DNA from: Sulfuriferula plumbiphila
GTDB taxonomy: Bacteria; Pseudomonadota; Gammaproteobacteria; Burkholderiales; Sulfuriferulaceae
Direction of reading: 5' to 3'
DNA length: 64,000 nucleotides
Assembly: GCF_009938015.1 (NCBI RefSeq)
Contig: NZ_AP021884.1
Span: 3,388,775-3,452,774, forward strand
How positions within the stretch are numbered: the stretch's first letter is position 1; each line of letters opens with the position of its first letter. Of the stretch, positions 46,066 through 60,100 are shown piece by piece. The position numbers and the translations under genes were made by a program. The notes under the pieces are model-generated. The model was not told the origin of the DNA. It made no database searches and was given only the letters and a program-made list of their open reading frames with translations.

Positions 46066-47088
46066 TTACTTGCCGGGTGTGGACTGGTACAGGAACGCAT
46101 CGGCAAAAAATTCGTCTTCCGGCAGGCCGTGCTGAAGAAAGGTTTTATGCGCGGCATCCACCATGCCCGGTGCGCCGCAGGCATACACCTGGTAGCCGGA
46201 CAAGTCCGGGAAATCCTGCAGGATGGCGTCGGCGACCAGTCCGGTACGGCCAGGCCAGGCATCCTCCAGGGCAGGCTCGGACAGTACCGGGATGAAGGTG
46301 AAGTTGGGATATTCCTGCTGCCACTGGCCGGGCAGCTGCGGCATGTATAAATCACGTAGCTGGCGTGCGCCCCAGTACAGTACCATCTCGCGGTCAATGT
46401 GGTGGTGGAAGGCGTGTTCCAGCATGGCCTTGACCGGGGCAAAGCCGGTGCCGCCGGCCATGAAGATAATGGGTTTGTCGCTGTCTTCGCGCAGGAAGAA
46501 GCTGCCCAGCGGGCCTTCGAAGCGCAGGATGTCCTTCTCTTTCATGCGCGTGAAAATGTGCTCCGAAAATTCGCCGCCCGGGATATGGCGCACATGCAGC
46601 TGCAGATAGTCATCGTTGTGCGGCGCATTGGCGAGCGAGAAGCTGCGGCGCTTGCCGTCCTTGAGCAAAATATCGATATATTGCCCGGCGAGGAATTGCA
46701 GGCGCTCGTTGGCAGGCAGTTTGAGGTGCAGCGCCATGACATCGTGACCAAGCCGTTCCAGCTTGTGTACGCGGCACGGCAGGGTTTTGATCTGGATGTC
46801 TTTGGCGGCGCCGACTTCGCGGCACTCGATGCTGATGTCGCTGAGCGGACGTGCCACGCAGAACAGCGCCTTGCCCGCGTCGATATCGGCGTCGGACAGT
46901 GCGCCGGACTGGTATTCGCCGTAATCTATCTCGCCCGACACCAGCTTGCCCTTACAGGTGCCACAGGCGCCGTTGCGACAGCCGTAGGGCAGCATGTAGC
47001 CTTCGCGCAGCGCAGCGGCGAGGATGGTTTCGTCGTCATCCGCATGAACAATGTGGCCGCTGGGCTGAATGGTAATCTGGTAGGGCAT
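46066..47088 (-). CDS. [2Fe-2S] ferredoxin-FNR fusion reductase (CDP-6-deoxyglucoseen reductase-like)
   Basis: 340 aa. N-terminal plant-type ferredoxin (about 1-90) with Cys37, Cys42, Cys45 (GCRNGACGTC) and Cys77. FAD domain (about 100-200; KRRSFSLANAP) and NAD(P) domain (about 205-340; FMAGGTGFAPVKAMLEHAF) follow. Proteins of this build pass electrons between NAD(P)H and a partner. The common name after AscD/E3 is from similarity only. It lies 42 bp upstream of the ion transporter and is divergent from an SDR gene just 22 bp away. Confidence 0.82.
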   Translation of the reverse strand: MPYQITIQPSGHIVHADDDETILAAALREGYMLPYGCRNGACGTCKGKLVSGEIDYGEYQSGALSDADIDAGKALFCVARPLSDISIECREVGAAKDIQIKTLPCRVHKLERLGHDVMALHLKLPANERLQFLAGQYIDILLKDGKRRSFSLANAPHNDDYLQLHVRHIPGGEFSEHIFTRMKEKDILRFEGPLGSFFLREDSDKPIIFMAGGTGFAPVKAMLEHAFHHHIDREMVLYWGARQLRDLYMPQLPGQWQQEYPNFTFIPVLSEPALEDAWPGRTGLVADAILQDFPDLSGYQVYACGAPGMVDAAHKTFLQHGLPEDEFFADAFLYQSTPGK

Positions 47089-47110
47089 GAACTTCCTCTA
47101 AAATACACTA

Positions 47111-47986
47111 ATGGCAAATATTCTGATTATCGGCTGCGGCGATGTGGGCTTGCGCTGCGCACGCCTGCTGGCGCCACGACACCGGCTGTATGGATTGGCG
47201 CGTACGCCGCAATCGGCACAGCGCTTGCGCGAAGCGGGCATTACCCCTGTCCGCGGCGATCTCGACGACCATGCCAGCCTGGCGCGTCTGTCGGGTGTCG
47301 CGGACTGGGTGCTGCACTTCGCACCGCCGCCCGCCTGCGGTGAGCACGATATGCGCACGCGCAAGCTGTTGTCGATACTGGGAAAAAGCCGGATTTTACC
47401 ACGCCGGCTGGTGTACATCAGCACCAGCGGCGTATACGGTGACTGCGCGGGGGCATTGATTGATGAGACCCGTCCACCGCGCCCGCAAAATGCACGTGCG
47501 CGACGGCGGCTCGATGCCGAGCAGCAGGTGCGCCGCTGGGGACGGCGCAACGGAGTGGCCGTCAGCATTCTGCGGGTACCGGGGATCTATGCTGCCGAAC
47601 GACTACCGATCGAACGCCTGCAACATGGCACGCCTGCGCTGCGTGCCGAAGACGACGTGTTCACTAACCACATCCATGCCGATGATCTGGCACAGATTGC
47701 GATTTATGCGTTATTTCATGCACGCGCCGGACGTATCTATCATGCCAGCGATGATAGCCGTATGAATATGGGAGATTATTTTGCGCGGGTTGCAGCGACC
47801 TTCGGTCTGCCCGCTCCGCCACGCATCACGCGCGCCGAGGCCGAGGCGACACTGCCCGCGCCGCTGCTGTCATTCATGCGCGAATCCCGGCGCCTGCTTA
47901 ACCAGCGTATCAGGTCGGAGCTGGGTGTGCGCCTGCTGTATGCGGATGTGGATGCATTTCTTAAAACACAGCGCCCAGCCGGGTAA
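47111..47986 (+). CDS. NAD-dependent epimerase/dehydratase-like SDR
   Basis: 291 aa. The dinucleotide loop is IIGCGDVGLRCARLL; YISTSGVYGDC covers the Ser region, and the Tyr-x3-Lys pair of classical extended SDRs is not clear, so catalysis is uncertain. HIHADDLAQIAIYAL and the substrate domain fit the atypical SDR group. Only 22 bp separate it from the divergent reductase gene. Confidence 0.8.
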   Translation: MANILIIGCGDVGLRCARLLAPRHRLYGLARTPQSAQRLREAGITPVRGDLDDHASLARLSGVADWVLHFAPPPACGEHDMRTRKLLSILGKSRILPRRLVYISTSGVYGDCAGALIDETRPPRPQNARARRRLDAEQQVRRWGRRNGVAVSILRVPGIYAAERLPIERLQHGTPALRAEDDVFTNHIHADDLAQIAIYALFHARAGRIYHASDDSRMNMGDYFARVAATFGLPAPPRITRAEAEATLPAPLLSFMRESRRLLNQRIRSELGVRLLYADVDAFLKTQRPAG

Positions 47987-48016
47987 GCGCAGTGGAGTGT
48001 TGCCAGGTACCGGGGT

Positions 48017-48430
48017 TTATTTTTTCAGGCTGTCACGGATTTCACGCAGCAGCAATACCTCCTCTGGAGGGGCTGCCGGAGCGGCAGGCGGGGCAGATTT
48101 TTGCAACTTGCTCATCGCCTTTAGCGCCACAAAAATAGCCAGTGCTATGATCGTGAAATTAACGACGGAATTGATAAAGACGCCGTATTTAATCAGCGGG
48201 GAACCCGCTTTTTCTGCCAATTCCAGGGTGTCGTACGTCTTGCTGCCAAGGTTGATATAGAGCTCCTTGAAGTCTACGCCGCCTACCAGTTGGCCGATGA
48301 CAGGCATGACAATGTCTTTGACAAACGAATCCACTATCTTGCCAAATGCGCCCCCAATAATGACCGCAATCGCCAAATCAACCACATTACCCTTAATGGC
48401 AAATGCTTTGAACTCGCTGACAAAACTCAT
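48017..48430 (-). CDS. mscL: Large-conductance mechanosensitive channel
   Basis: 137 aa, canonical length. [37 protein letters not shown] is the first helix with the gate; a periplasmic loop, the second helix ([18 protein letters not shown]) and the C-terminal helical bundle follow. It releases osmolytes on hypo-osmotic shock. GAAGGAGTTGCC precedes the ATG. Confidence 0.96.
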   Translation of the reverse strand: MSFVSEFKAFAIKGNVVDLAIAVIIGGAFGKIVDSFVKDIVMPVIGQLVGGVDFKELYINLGSKTYDTLELAEKAGSPLIKYGVFINSVVNFTIIALAIFVALKAMSKLQKSAPPAAPAAPPEEVLLLREIRDSLKK

Positions 48431-48551
48431 GGCAACTCCTTCCGGTTTGAGTTATTTCGGCTAGCTTTTGGTAGCCCGCCCGCTGCAGTTTAGCAGCGTT
48501 ATAGAATCAGCCTGTCAGCTTTCAAGGTTTATCACTGATTGTTAAATAAAC

Positions 48552-48581
48552 AAAAAAGACAACCTGCGGGTTGTCTTTTTT
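48552..48581 (-). terminator. Terminator of the atp operon
   Basis: AAAAAAGACAACC-TGC-GGTTGTCTTTTTT (+ strand): an 8-bp stem with U-runs both ways, lying 19 bp downstream of the atpC stop in the direction of transcription. Confidence 0.9.
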
Positions 48582-48599
48582 GTCTGCCGCAAAGCACAA

Positions 48600-49022
48600 C
48601 TAGCTGCGCTTGCGCAGCTTCTGGATTGCCGCAATCTGTGCAACCGCCTCGGCCAGTTCAACCTGCGCCTTGGCGTAATCCATTTTCGAAGCATGATTGC
48701 GCATCGCTTCTTCGGCATGGCGTTTCGCTTCCAGCGCCTTGGCTTCATCCAGATCGTGGCCACGAATGGCAGTATCTGACAGGATGGTCACGACATGCGG
48801 CTGCACTTCCAGCATTCCGCCGGATACATAAATCACTTCTTCTTCGGCAACGTCAGGCTTTTTGATGCGCACCGAGCCGGGCTTGATGCGCGTCAGCATC
48901 TGGGTATGACGCGGGTAAATACCCACTTCGCCCATTTCCGCCGGTACCACCACGTATTCTGCGGTGCCGGAGAACAATTCTGCTTCTGCGCTGACGATGT
49001 CTACATGAATGGTCATGGCCAT
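48600..49022 (-). CDS. atpC: ATP synthase epsilon subunit
   Basis: 140 aa. Beta-sandwich domain ([32 protein letters not shown]) and C-terminal helical hairpin. Last gene of the atp operon; regulates F1 rotation. Confidence 0.96.
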   Translation of the reverse strand: MAMTIHVDIVSAEAELFSGTAEYVVVPAEMGEVGIYPRHTQMLTRIKPGSVRIKKPDVAEEEVIYVSGGMLEVQPHVVTILSDTAIRGHDLDEAKALEAKRHAEEAMRNHASKMDYAKAQVELAEAVAQIAAIQKLRKRS

Positions 49023-49083
49023 AAATCTCGCTTCCCTGTGTTGCGTTCAGCGGGTGCAGGCAGCGTCTGCACCCTGACTGGGA

Positions 49084-50490
<1,407 letters not shown>

Positions 50491-51354
50491 TTAAACGGCC
50501 GCGGCACCAGCCACGATCTCGGAGAGTTCCTTGGTAATCGCGGCCTGGCGGGTCTTGTTGTAAACCAGCTTGAGCTCTTCGATCACGTTTTTGGCGTTGT
50601 CGGACGCCGCTTTCATTGCCACCATGCGCGCACTTTGCTCGCTGGCCATGTTTTCGGCTACCGCCTGGTAAATCAGCGCCTCGATGTAGCGCGTCAGCAA
50701 GGCATCCACCACCGATTTGGCATCCGGTTCGTAGATATAGTCCCAGTGGTGCACGGGCTGGTCGCTCGGCTCGGCAGCCAGCGGCAATAACTGGGTCAGC
50801 GTTGGTTCCTGCTTCATGGTGTTGACGAAGCGGTTGTACACTACATGGAGCGCATCAATCCGGCCTTCCATGTAGGCATCCAGCATCACCTTGACCGGCC
50901 CGATCAGCCGGTCCATGTGCGGTGTATCACCCAGCGCAATCATGTGCGACACTACGTTGGCACCGGTACGCTGCATGAAGCCCAGCCCCTTGTTGCCAAT
51001 TGCGGTGACATCCACGCCCAGTTTGGCGCCATCCCACTGTTTCATCTTGTTCACCACCAGGCGCAGCACGTTGGTGTTGAGGCCGCCGCACAAACCTTTG
51101 TCGGTGGTGACCACGATCAGGCCGACGCGCTTTTCGCTATCGCGCTTGACCACGAACGGGTGCTTGTACTCCGGGTTGGCCTGGGACAGATGGGCAGCCA
51201 CGTTGCCGATCTTCTCGGCGTAAGGGCGCGCAGCGCGCATGCGTTCCTGTGCCTTGCGCATTTTCGCAGCCGCCACCATTTCCATGGCGCGGGTGATCTT
51301 GCGCGTATTTTCCACGCTCTTGATCTTGGTGCGTATCTCTTTTCCGGCAGCCAT
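50491..51354 (-). CDS. atpG: ATP synthase gamma subunit
   Basis: 287 aa. [20 protein letters not shown] and the C-terminal [17 protein letters not shown] are the two coiled-coil ends of the rotor shaft. The start at 51354 gives the canonical N terminus; the frame extends into atpA but without family similarity. Confidence 0.97.
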   Translation of the reverse strand: MAAGKEIRTKIKSVENTRKITRAMEMVAAAKMRKAQERMRAARPYAEKIGNVAAHLSQANPEYKHPFVVKRDSEKRVGLIVVTTDKGLCGGLNTNVLRLVVNKMKQWDGAKLGVDVTAIGNKGLGFMQRTGANVVSHMIALGDTPHMDRLIGPVKVMLDAYMEGRIDALHVVYNRFVNTMKQEPTLTQLLPLAAEPSDQPVHHWDYIYEPDAKSVVDALLTRYIEALIYQAVAENMASEQSARMVAMKAASDNAKNVIEELKLVYNKTRQAAITKELSEIVAGAAAV

Positions 51355-51367
51355 GATTGCTTTCCGA

Positions 51368-52909
<1,542 letters not shown>

Positions 52910-52932
52910 TGATGGCTCCTAGACGGAATCTC

Positions 52933-53469
52933 TTAACGGGTTAGCGCGTACGCCATGCCTTGCAGCTTGCCGCGCACCGAGGCGTCATACACTTCGTCAC
53001 CCACGGCAACAATGACGCCGCCAATGAGCGCGGGGTCAACGGTGACGCTGGCGTTGATTTTGCGCTTGAAGCGGCTCTCCAGGCGGGCAGACAGTTCGGC
53101 CAACTGGGTGGCGCTGAGGGCAAACGCGCTGGTGACCGCCGCATCCAGCACGCCGCCTTCGCTGGCCCTGAGCGCTTCAAACTGGGCGACGATTTCAGGC
53201 AGCACGCCGAGGCGGCCATTTTCGATCAGCAGCTTGATGAAGTTGCCCGCTTCTGCCCCGAGCTTGTTTCCGCACACCGCGAGAAACAGGCTGCCAAGCT
53301 GCTCGGCGCTGACCCGGGGGTCGGCCGCCAGGCGCTTCATCTCGGGATCGGCGGCCACGGCGCTGGCCAGCGCCAGCTGCCCGGACCAGGCATCCAGCGC
53401 GCCCGCCTGTTTGGCCAGGCTGAACACGGCTTGTGCGTATGGTCGGGCGATGGTTGCAATTTCTGCCAT
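52933..53469 (-). CDS. atpH: ATP synthase delta subunit
   Basis: 178 aa. Begins MAEIATIARPYAQAVF, the standard OSCP-like start; an in-frame GTG at 53475 overlaps the atpF stop. Connects F1 to the b-subunit stalk. Confidence 0.95.
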   Translation of the reverse strand: MAEIATIARPYAQAVFSLAKQAGALDAWSGQLALASAVAADPEMKRLAADPRVSAEQLGSLFLAVCGNKLGAEAGNFIKLLIENGRLGVLPEIVAQFEALRASEGGVLDAAVTSAFALSATQLAELSARLESRFKRKINASVTVDPALIGGVIVAVGDEVYDASVRGKLQGMAYALTR

Positions 53470-53471
53470 GG

Positions 53472-53942
53472 TCACAGCTCGTTCTTGATGGCGTCGAGCA
53501 ACTCGGCATGGGCTTTGGCATCGATTTCGCGGCGCAGGATTTTTTCTGCGCCGGCAACCGCCAGCCCGGCCACCTGGCCGCGCAGCGCTTCCCGCGCTCG
53601 CACGGTCTCTTGCGCAATGCTGGCCTGCGCGCCCGCAATCATGCGCTCGGCTTCAAGCTTGGCCGCAGCCTTGGCTTCTTCTACCAGCTGCGCCGCACGC
53701 TTGTCTGCCTGGGCAATAATTTCAGCCGCTTTCTGCTTGGCTTCATGCAGGTTTTCAACAGCCCGACGGGAGGCCAGCTCCAGTTCGTGCTTGCCGCGCT
53801 CACCAGCGGCCAGACCGTCGGCAATCTGTTTCCTGCGCTCAGCCAACGCATTCATGATGGGCGGCCACACGAATTTCATGCAGAACCACACAAACACGAA
53901 AAACGTGATGGATTGCCCGATCAGGGTAGCATTGATATTCAT
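53472..53942 (-). CDS. atpF: ATP synthase b subunit
   Basis: 156 aa. One N-terminal membrane helix ([18 protein letters not shown]) and a long charged coiled coil rich in Ala, Glu and Lys, the peripheral stalk. Confidence 0.96.
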   Translation of the reverse strand: MNINATLIGQSITFFVFVWFCMKFVWPPIMNALAERRKQIADGLAAGERGKHELELASRRAVENLHEAKQKAAEIIAQADKRAAQLVEEAKAAAKLEAERMIAGAQASIAQETVRAREALRGQVAGLAVAGAEKILRREIDAKAHAELLDAIKNEL

Positions 53943-53975
53943 GCCAGAACCTTTCTACGGTTAGTAAGTTCCAGC

Positions 53976-55119
<1,144 letters not shown>

Positions 55120-55134
55120 CTAAATATTTAATAA

Positions 55135-55542
55135 TCAATCTTCAATGTGTCGGACCCCGCTTATCGTGACGCCGACAAGCCAGGCTAATTGTCCCAGCAC
55201 AAACCCCGCAATCAAGGCCAGCGGGTCAAGCTTCAAGACGCCCATGCCCAGCGCCAAAAAGGCCACCACCAACACAAAGCGCTCCAGGCCGGTGCGGTAT
55301 AGCATCCGCAAATCCTGCTGCACATCGGTATTGATGAGCCGCCTGGCGGCGCGCATGCGCCAGGCCAGCACAGCGCTATTGGCCAGCGCAACAAAACCGC
55401 CAAATACCACTGCAAAGGCCGTCGCCTGTCCGGATACCGCGTAAACCGGCATCGTCGCCATCAGCACAAGCACCCCCTGCACAAGCAGGGCTCGGCGGAT
55501 GAACAGCTTAGGCTTTGGGTGTTGCGGAATTGTTGCGCGCAT
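55135..55542 (-). CDS. atpI: ATP synthase protein I
   Basis: 135 aa with four hydrophobic helices (about 18-36, 42-60, 82-104, 106-126). AtpI assists assembly of the c ring and leads the atp operon, as here. Low sequence conservation; identified by size, topology and position. Confidence 0.85.
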   Translation of the reverse strand: MRATIPQHPKPKLFIRRALLVQGVLVLMATMPVYAVSGQATAFAVVFGGFVALANSAVLAWRMRAARRLINTDVQQDLRMLYRTGLERFVLVVAFLALGMGVLKLDPLALIAGFVLGQLAWLVGVTISGVRHIED

Positions 55543-55583
55543 TCAAGCCACAGACGGGCATGCCCACCTGTAAATAGACGCGG

Positions 55584-55613
55584 ATGATACCTTAATTAGC
55601 ATACCTAATGCAA
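55584..55613 (-). promoter_or_regulatory. Possible promoter of the atp operon
   Basis: On the minus strand TTGCAT (55608-55613), 18-bp spacer, TATCAT (55584-55589). It lies about 40 bp before the atpI start. The remaining gap to parB holds no gene. Confidence 0.45.
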
Positions 55614-55702
55614 TGATTAGATGGCTTGATGCTGCGATGAGGAAATCCGTGGCACTCATTGCAGCAGCGCTGTGGGGTTGTCACTGCACCCGGGATAGTT
55701 GT

Positions 55703-56539
55703 TTAGAGCTTGTTGAGTATGCTTTCCAGTTGTTCGTGGCTGACATATTCTATCGTCAGCCTTCCGGCTCCGCCCTTGCGCGACCGGATGTTGACTTGGG
55801 TACCCAGACGATCCGACAGTTCTTCTTCGAGGCGCTGTATATCCCGGTCTATTTTCCTGATGGCTGCAATAGGCGGGTTGAGCATTTTCCCAACCAGCCG
55901 TTCCGTCTCGCGCACCGAGAGTTGCTTTTGCACGACCACGTGCGCAGCTTCGTTCTGTTTGTTGTGAGTAAGCGCTAACAATGCCCGCGCATGACCCATG
56001 TCCAGCTGCTGCGTCATTACCATAGCCTGAACCGGCTTGGACAGATTGAGCAAGCGCAGCAGGTTGGTCACCGCGCTACGCGAGCGCCCTACCGCTTCTG
56101 CAGCGATCTGGTGGGTCATGCCGAATTCATCAATCAGACGCTGAATGCCGGTGGCCTCCTCCAGCGGATTGAGGTCTTCACGCTGTATATTCTCGATCAA
56201 AGCCATCGCCAGCGCCGCTTCGTCCGGCACCACCTTCACCACCGCCGGCACTGCGCTCATGCCGGCCAGCTGGGCGGCGCGCCAGCGTCGCTCGCCAGCG
56301 ATGATTTCATAGCGCTCAGGACCCACCTCACGCACCAGAATCGGCTGCATCAGACCCTGTGCCTTGATCGAGTCCGCCAATTCCCGCAACGAGGCCTCGT
56401 CCATCCGGGTGCGCGGCTGGTATTTCCCGGGTTGCAGCTGAGTCACCGCTAAACTGCGCAACTCACCCTGCGTAGCGGGCGCATCTTCTCCACCCAGCAA
56501 GGCATCCAGCCCGCGCCCCAAACCTTTTAATTTCGCCAT
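55703..56539 (-). CDS. parB: Chromosome partitioning protein ParB
   Basis: 278 aa. N-terminal ParB/Srx domain with the CTPase motif in GERRWRAAQLAG, central HTH (TGIQRLIDEFGMTHQIAAEAVGRSRSAVTNLLRLL) and a C-terminal dimer domain. Binds parS at 59937. ParA precedes it by 33 bp. Confidence 0.96.
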   Translation of the reverse strand: MAKLKGLGRGLDALLGGEDAPATQGELRSLAVTQLQPGKYQPRTRMDEASLRELADSIKAQGLMQPILVREVGPERYEIIAGERRWRAAQLAGMSAVPAVVKVVPDEAALAMALIENIQREDLNPLEEATGIQRLIDEFGMTHQIAAEAVGRSRSAVTNLLRLLNLSKPVQAMVMTQQLDMGHARALLALTHNKQNEAAHVVVQKQLSVRETERLVGKMLNPPIAAIRKIDRDIQRLEEELSDRLGTQVNIRSRKGGAGRLTIEYVSHEQLESILNKL

Positions 56540-56572
56540 GGATTAATCCTCTTCTTTTGAGCTGGTGTGCGC

Positions 56573-57346
56573 TTACTTTAAATCAATGCTGCGCTGCAGA
56601 ATCTCTGCTGCGAGACCATGATAAGCCAGCGCACCCCTGGAATTGCGGTCGTACGACAATACCGGGCGGCCATGACTGGGCGCTTCAGCCAGCCGTATGT
56701 TGCGCGGGATCACGGTATCGTAAACCTTGCTGCCGAAATGCTGCTTGAGTTGATCTGAAACCTGCTGGGCAAGCGTATTGCGCGGATCGAACATGGTGCG
56801 CAGCAAGCCTTCTATTTCCAGCCGCGGGTTGAGGTTGGCGCGTACTTTTTTAATTGTATTGACCAGATCGGACAGGCCCTCCAGCGCGTAATATTCGCAT
56901 TGCATGGGAATCATCACCGCGTCAGCGGCAGTTAGTCCGTTCACCGTGAGCAGGTTAAGCGCCGGCGGACAATCAATCAATACGTAGTCATATTCCACCG
57001 TCACTGCCGACAGGGCTTTTTTGAGCCGGATCTCGCGCTGCGGCTGATCCACCAACTCCACCTCGGCACCCGCCAGTTCGCGGTTGGCCGGCAACAAGTC
57101 AAACTTGCCGCTGTCGGAATGCTGGCGCACCTCCGGCAAAGGCGCCAGCTCCAGCAATACATGGTATACGGTATGGCGCAGGCTGCGCTTATCCACACCG
57201 CAGCCCATGGTGGCGTTGCCCTGCGGGTCCAGGTCTACCAGCAGAACACGCTGCCCTAGCGCAGCCAGACTTGCGGCCAGATTGACGGCTGAGGTGGTCT
57301 TGCCTACCCCGCCTTTTTGATTGGTTACTGCCAGAATTTTTGCCAT
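56573..57346 (-). CDS. parA: Chromosome partitioning ATPase ParA (Soj)
   Basis: 257 aa. Deviant Walker A KGGVGKTTSAVNLA, Walker B-like VLIDCPPALNLLT. No N-terminal HTH, as in chromosomal ParA. Its start shares one base with the rsmG stop. Confidence 0.97.
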   Translation of the reverse strand: MAKILAVTNQKGGVGKTTSAVNLAASLAALGQRVLLVDLDPQGNATMGCGVDKRSLRHTVYHVLLELAPLPEVRQHSDSGKFDLLPANRELAGAEVELVDQPQREIRLKKALSAVTVEYDYVLIDCPPALNLLTVNGLTAADAVMIPMQCEYYALEGLSDLVNTIKKVRANLNPRLEIEGLLRTMFDPRNTLAQQVSDQLKQHFGSKVYDTVIPRNIRLAEAPSHGRPVLSYDRNSRGALAYHGLAAEILQRSIDLK

Positions 57347-57969
57347 TACACCGCTTTCAGGATAATCAGATGACGCTGCGCATCCAGCCCGGGCACAGTC
57401 AATGGCACGACCCGCTCCACTTCGACTCCGGCCGGCAATTGTGCCAGCTCCTCGTCCGGGCGCACCCCCTTCATGGCATACCAGCGCCCCGCCGTAGCCA
57501 ATAAGAGATGCGTGCAGGCTATGAATTCTCCAACCCCGGCAAACGCCCTGGAGATCACGCCATCAAACTTTTGTCCAGACTTGATCTCCTCTACCCGCCC
57601 GGAAGCTACCCGCACGTTGCTCAAACCCAATTCAATCACCGCCTGTTGCTGAAAGCTGGACTTTTTGTGGTTGCTATCTGACAGTGTGATTTCCCAGTCC
57701 GGGCGGGCAATGGCCAATGGGATGCCCGGCAAACCCGCACCGCTACCCACATCCAGCAAGCGGTTGACGCGAACATGCGGCAACACTGCGAGGCTATCCA
57801 GCAGATGGTGCGTCAGTATTTTTTGCGGATCGCGCAGCGCGGTCAGGTTATGCACGCGATTCCACTTCTGGATCAGGCCAAGGTATTGCATCAGCCTGAC
57901 CAGCTGCTTTCCATCCAGCGCCAGCCCCAGCGAGCTGGCGCCCGCCTCCAGTTGCTGGTGCGGAGTCAT
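57346..57969 (-). CDS. rsmG: 16S rRNA m7G527 methyltransferase
   Basis: 207 aa. SAM motif [18 protein letters not shown] and the conserved [10 protein letters not shown]. Overlaps mnmG by 4 bp (ATGA). Confidence 0.96.
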   Translation of the reverse strand: MTPHQQLEAGASSLGLALDGKQLVRLMQYLGLIQKWNRVHNLTALRDPQKILTHHLLDSLAVLPHVRVNRLLDVGSGAGLPGIPLAIARPDWEITLSDSNHKKSSFQQQAVIELGLSNVRVASGRVEEIKSGQKFDGVISRAFAGVGEFIACTHLLLATAGRWYAMKGVRPDEELAQLPAGVEVERVVPLTVPGLDAQRHLIILKAV

Positions 57970-59864
57970 GCGTAATTTTTATGTTGCGTAGCGGAGCCGG
58001 TCCGTTTCAAGTGCACCAGCAACACCGAAATTGCCGCCGGGGTTATCCCGGAAATGCGCGAGGCATGTCCTAAGGTTTCCGGCTTGTGGCGGTTGAGTTT
58101 TTGCTGCGCTTCCACCGACAAACCACGCACCGTGCTGTAATCCAATTCAGCCGGCAATTGCAGGCTTTCCTGGGCGCGACCGCGTTCGATTTCATCATGC
58201 TGGCGATCAATATAACCCTGATATTTGGCCTGAATTTCTACCTGTTCAGCCACTTGCTGGTCACTCACAGCGGGGCCCGCACCGGGCAAGCTCAATACAC
58301 CCGCGTAATTTACATCAGGGCGGCGTAACAACTCGTAGAGATTGTATTCATGCTCTATCGGCTTGCCGAGAACGCGCAGCGCATCTGTCTCAACCAGTGT
58401 ATCCGGGCGTACCCATATGCTGCGCAGACGCGCCTGCTCGGCCTCGATAGCATCGCGTTTACGCATGAACGCATCCCAGCGCAGGTCATCGACCACGCCC
58501 AGTTTGCGGCCCATTTCGGTCAAACGCAGGTCGGCATTGTCTTCGCGCAGTGACAAGCGATATTCGGCACGACTGGTGAACATGCGGTAGGGCTCGGTTA
58601 CGCCCCGCGTGATCAAGTCATCCACCAGCACGCCCAAATAGGCCTGATTACGTTGCGGGCACCACGCCGCGCGCTCCTGCACGTACAAACCGGCATTGAT
58701 GCCGGCCAGAATTCCCTGTGCGGCAGCTTCTTCGTAACCCGTTGTGCCATTGATCTGCCCGGCAAAAAACAAGCCGTGTATGGCTTTGGTTTCGAGAGAG
58801 CTTTTCAGTCCGGTCGGGTCAAAATAATCATATTCAATGGCATAGCCAGGTCGCGTTACATGGGCCTTTTCAAAGCCCTTGATGGAGCGCACCAGCGCCA
58901 TCTGCACATCAAACGGCAAGCTGGTCGAAATGCCGTTCGGATATACCTCATGGGTGGTCAAACCTTCCGGCTCGACGAAAATCTGGTGCGAGGCCTTCTC
59001 GGCAAAACGCACTACCTTGTCTTCAATAGACGGGCAATAGCGCGGCCCTACACCGGCAATAACGCCGGTATACAACGGTGATCGGTCAAGCCCGTTGCGG
59101 ATGATTTCGTGCGTTATTTCCGAGGTATGGGTAATCCAGCACGGCAGCTGGCGCGGATGCTGGGCGGCATCACCAAGGAAGGAAAACACCGGTACCGGGT
59201 CATCGCCGGGCTGGATTTCCATTACCGAATAATCCAGACTGCGCCCGTCCAGACGGGGCGGCGTACCGGTTTTGAGGCGGCCCACCGGCAAATTCAGCTC
59301 CCGCAGGCGGTATGCCAGGCTGACTGCGGGAGGGTCCCCCGCGCGCCCTGCCTGATAATTGGATTGCCCGACATGTACCAAACCCGCAAGAAAAGTGCCC
59401 GCAGTCAACACTACGGCGCGCGCATGAAATATCAGCCCCAGCTGGGTTTTTACGCCATTGACGCGCGCGCCGGCCAGCAGCAAATCGTCCACTGCCTGCT
59501 GGAATAGCCACAGATTCTGCTGGTTCTCCAGACGCTTGCGTATCGCCTGTCGATACAGTACGCGGTCGGCCTGAGCACGTGTCGCGCGCACTGCCGGGCC
59601 TTTGGAAGAATTCAGGATACGAAACTGGATACCGCCCTCGTCCGTCGCAGCCGCCATGGCGCCGCCCAAGGCATCCACCTCCTTTACCAAGTGACCTTTA
59701 CCGATGCCGCCGATTGATGGGTTACACGACATTTGCCCGAGCGTCTCGATATTGTGTGTGAGCAACAGTGTTTTTTGGCCCATGCGTGCCGACGCAAGCG
59801 CCGCCTCAGTGCCGGCATGCCCGCCGCCTATCACAATCACATCAAACCGTTCAGGGAAATTCAT
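57966..59864 (-). CDS. mnmG: tRNA U34 carboxymethylaminomethyl-modification enzyme, FAD subunit
   Basis: 632 aa. FAD loop [21 protein letters not shown], then [23 protein letters not shown], and the C-terminal tRNA-binding region. Works with MnmE, encoded upstream on the same strand. Start 59864 gives the canonical N terminus; the extended frame runs through parS and is not coding. Confidence 0.97.
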   Translation of the reverse strand: MNFPERFDVIVIGGGHAGTEAALASARMGQKTLLLTHNIETLGQMSCNPSIGGIGKGHLVKEVDALGGAMAAATDEGGIQFRILNSSKGPAVRATRAQADRVLYRQAIRKRLENQQNLWLFQQAVDDLLLAGARVNGVKTQLGLIFHARAVVLTAGTFLAGLVHVGQSNYQAGRAGDPPAVSLAYRLRELNLPVGRLKTGTPPRLDGRSLDYSVMEIQPGDDPVPVFSFLGDAAQHPRQLPCWITHTSEITHEIIRNGLDRSPLYTGVIAGVGPRYCPSIEDKVVRFAEKASHQIFVEPEGLTTHEVYPNGISTSLPFDVQMALVRSIKGFEKAHVTRPGYAIEYDYFDPTGLKSSLETKAIHGLFFAGQINGTTGYEEAAAQGILAGINAGLYVQERAAWCPQRNQAYLGVLVDDLITRGVTEPYRMFTSRAEYRLSLREDNADLRLTEMGRKLGVVDDLRWDAFMRKRDAIEAEQARLRSIWVRPDTLVETDALRVLGKPIEHEYNLYELLRRPDVNYAGVLSLPGAGPAVSDQQVAEQVEIQAKYQGYIDRQHDEIERGRAQESLQLPAELDYSTVRGLSVEAQQKLNRHKPETLGHASRISGITPAAISVLLVHLKRTGSATQHKNYA

Positions 59865-59936
59865 GGATTTTTGTCCTGCAGGACGCAAGTACACAAGACT
59901 CGGAATGATACGCCGAACCCGTACAAAGGTTAAGTT

Positions 59937-59952
59937 TGTTTCACGTGAAACA
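59937..59952. promoter_or_regulatory. parS centromere site
   Basis: TGTTTCACGTGAAACA, a perfect 16-bp palindrome identical to the bacterial parS consensus. It lies 73 bp upstream of mnmG. Confidence 0.97.
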
Positions 59953-60100
59953 TTGCGAACATCCATTTTTGAAACCCGCCTCAAAAACGACCAGCGCATG
60001 GGCGCTATGGCGCATTATTTTGCACCACCCAATACCCTGGGATGGATAGCGCGGCATTCGCTCGATGCAGCGCGTTCTGAGCGGTTTTGGCTTTTCTGAC

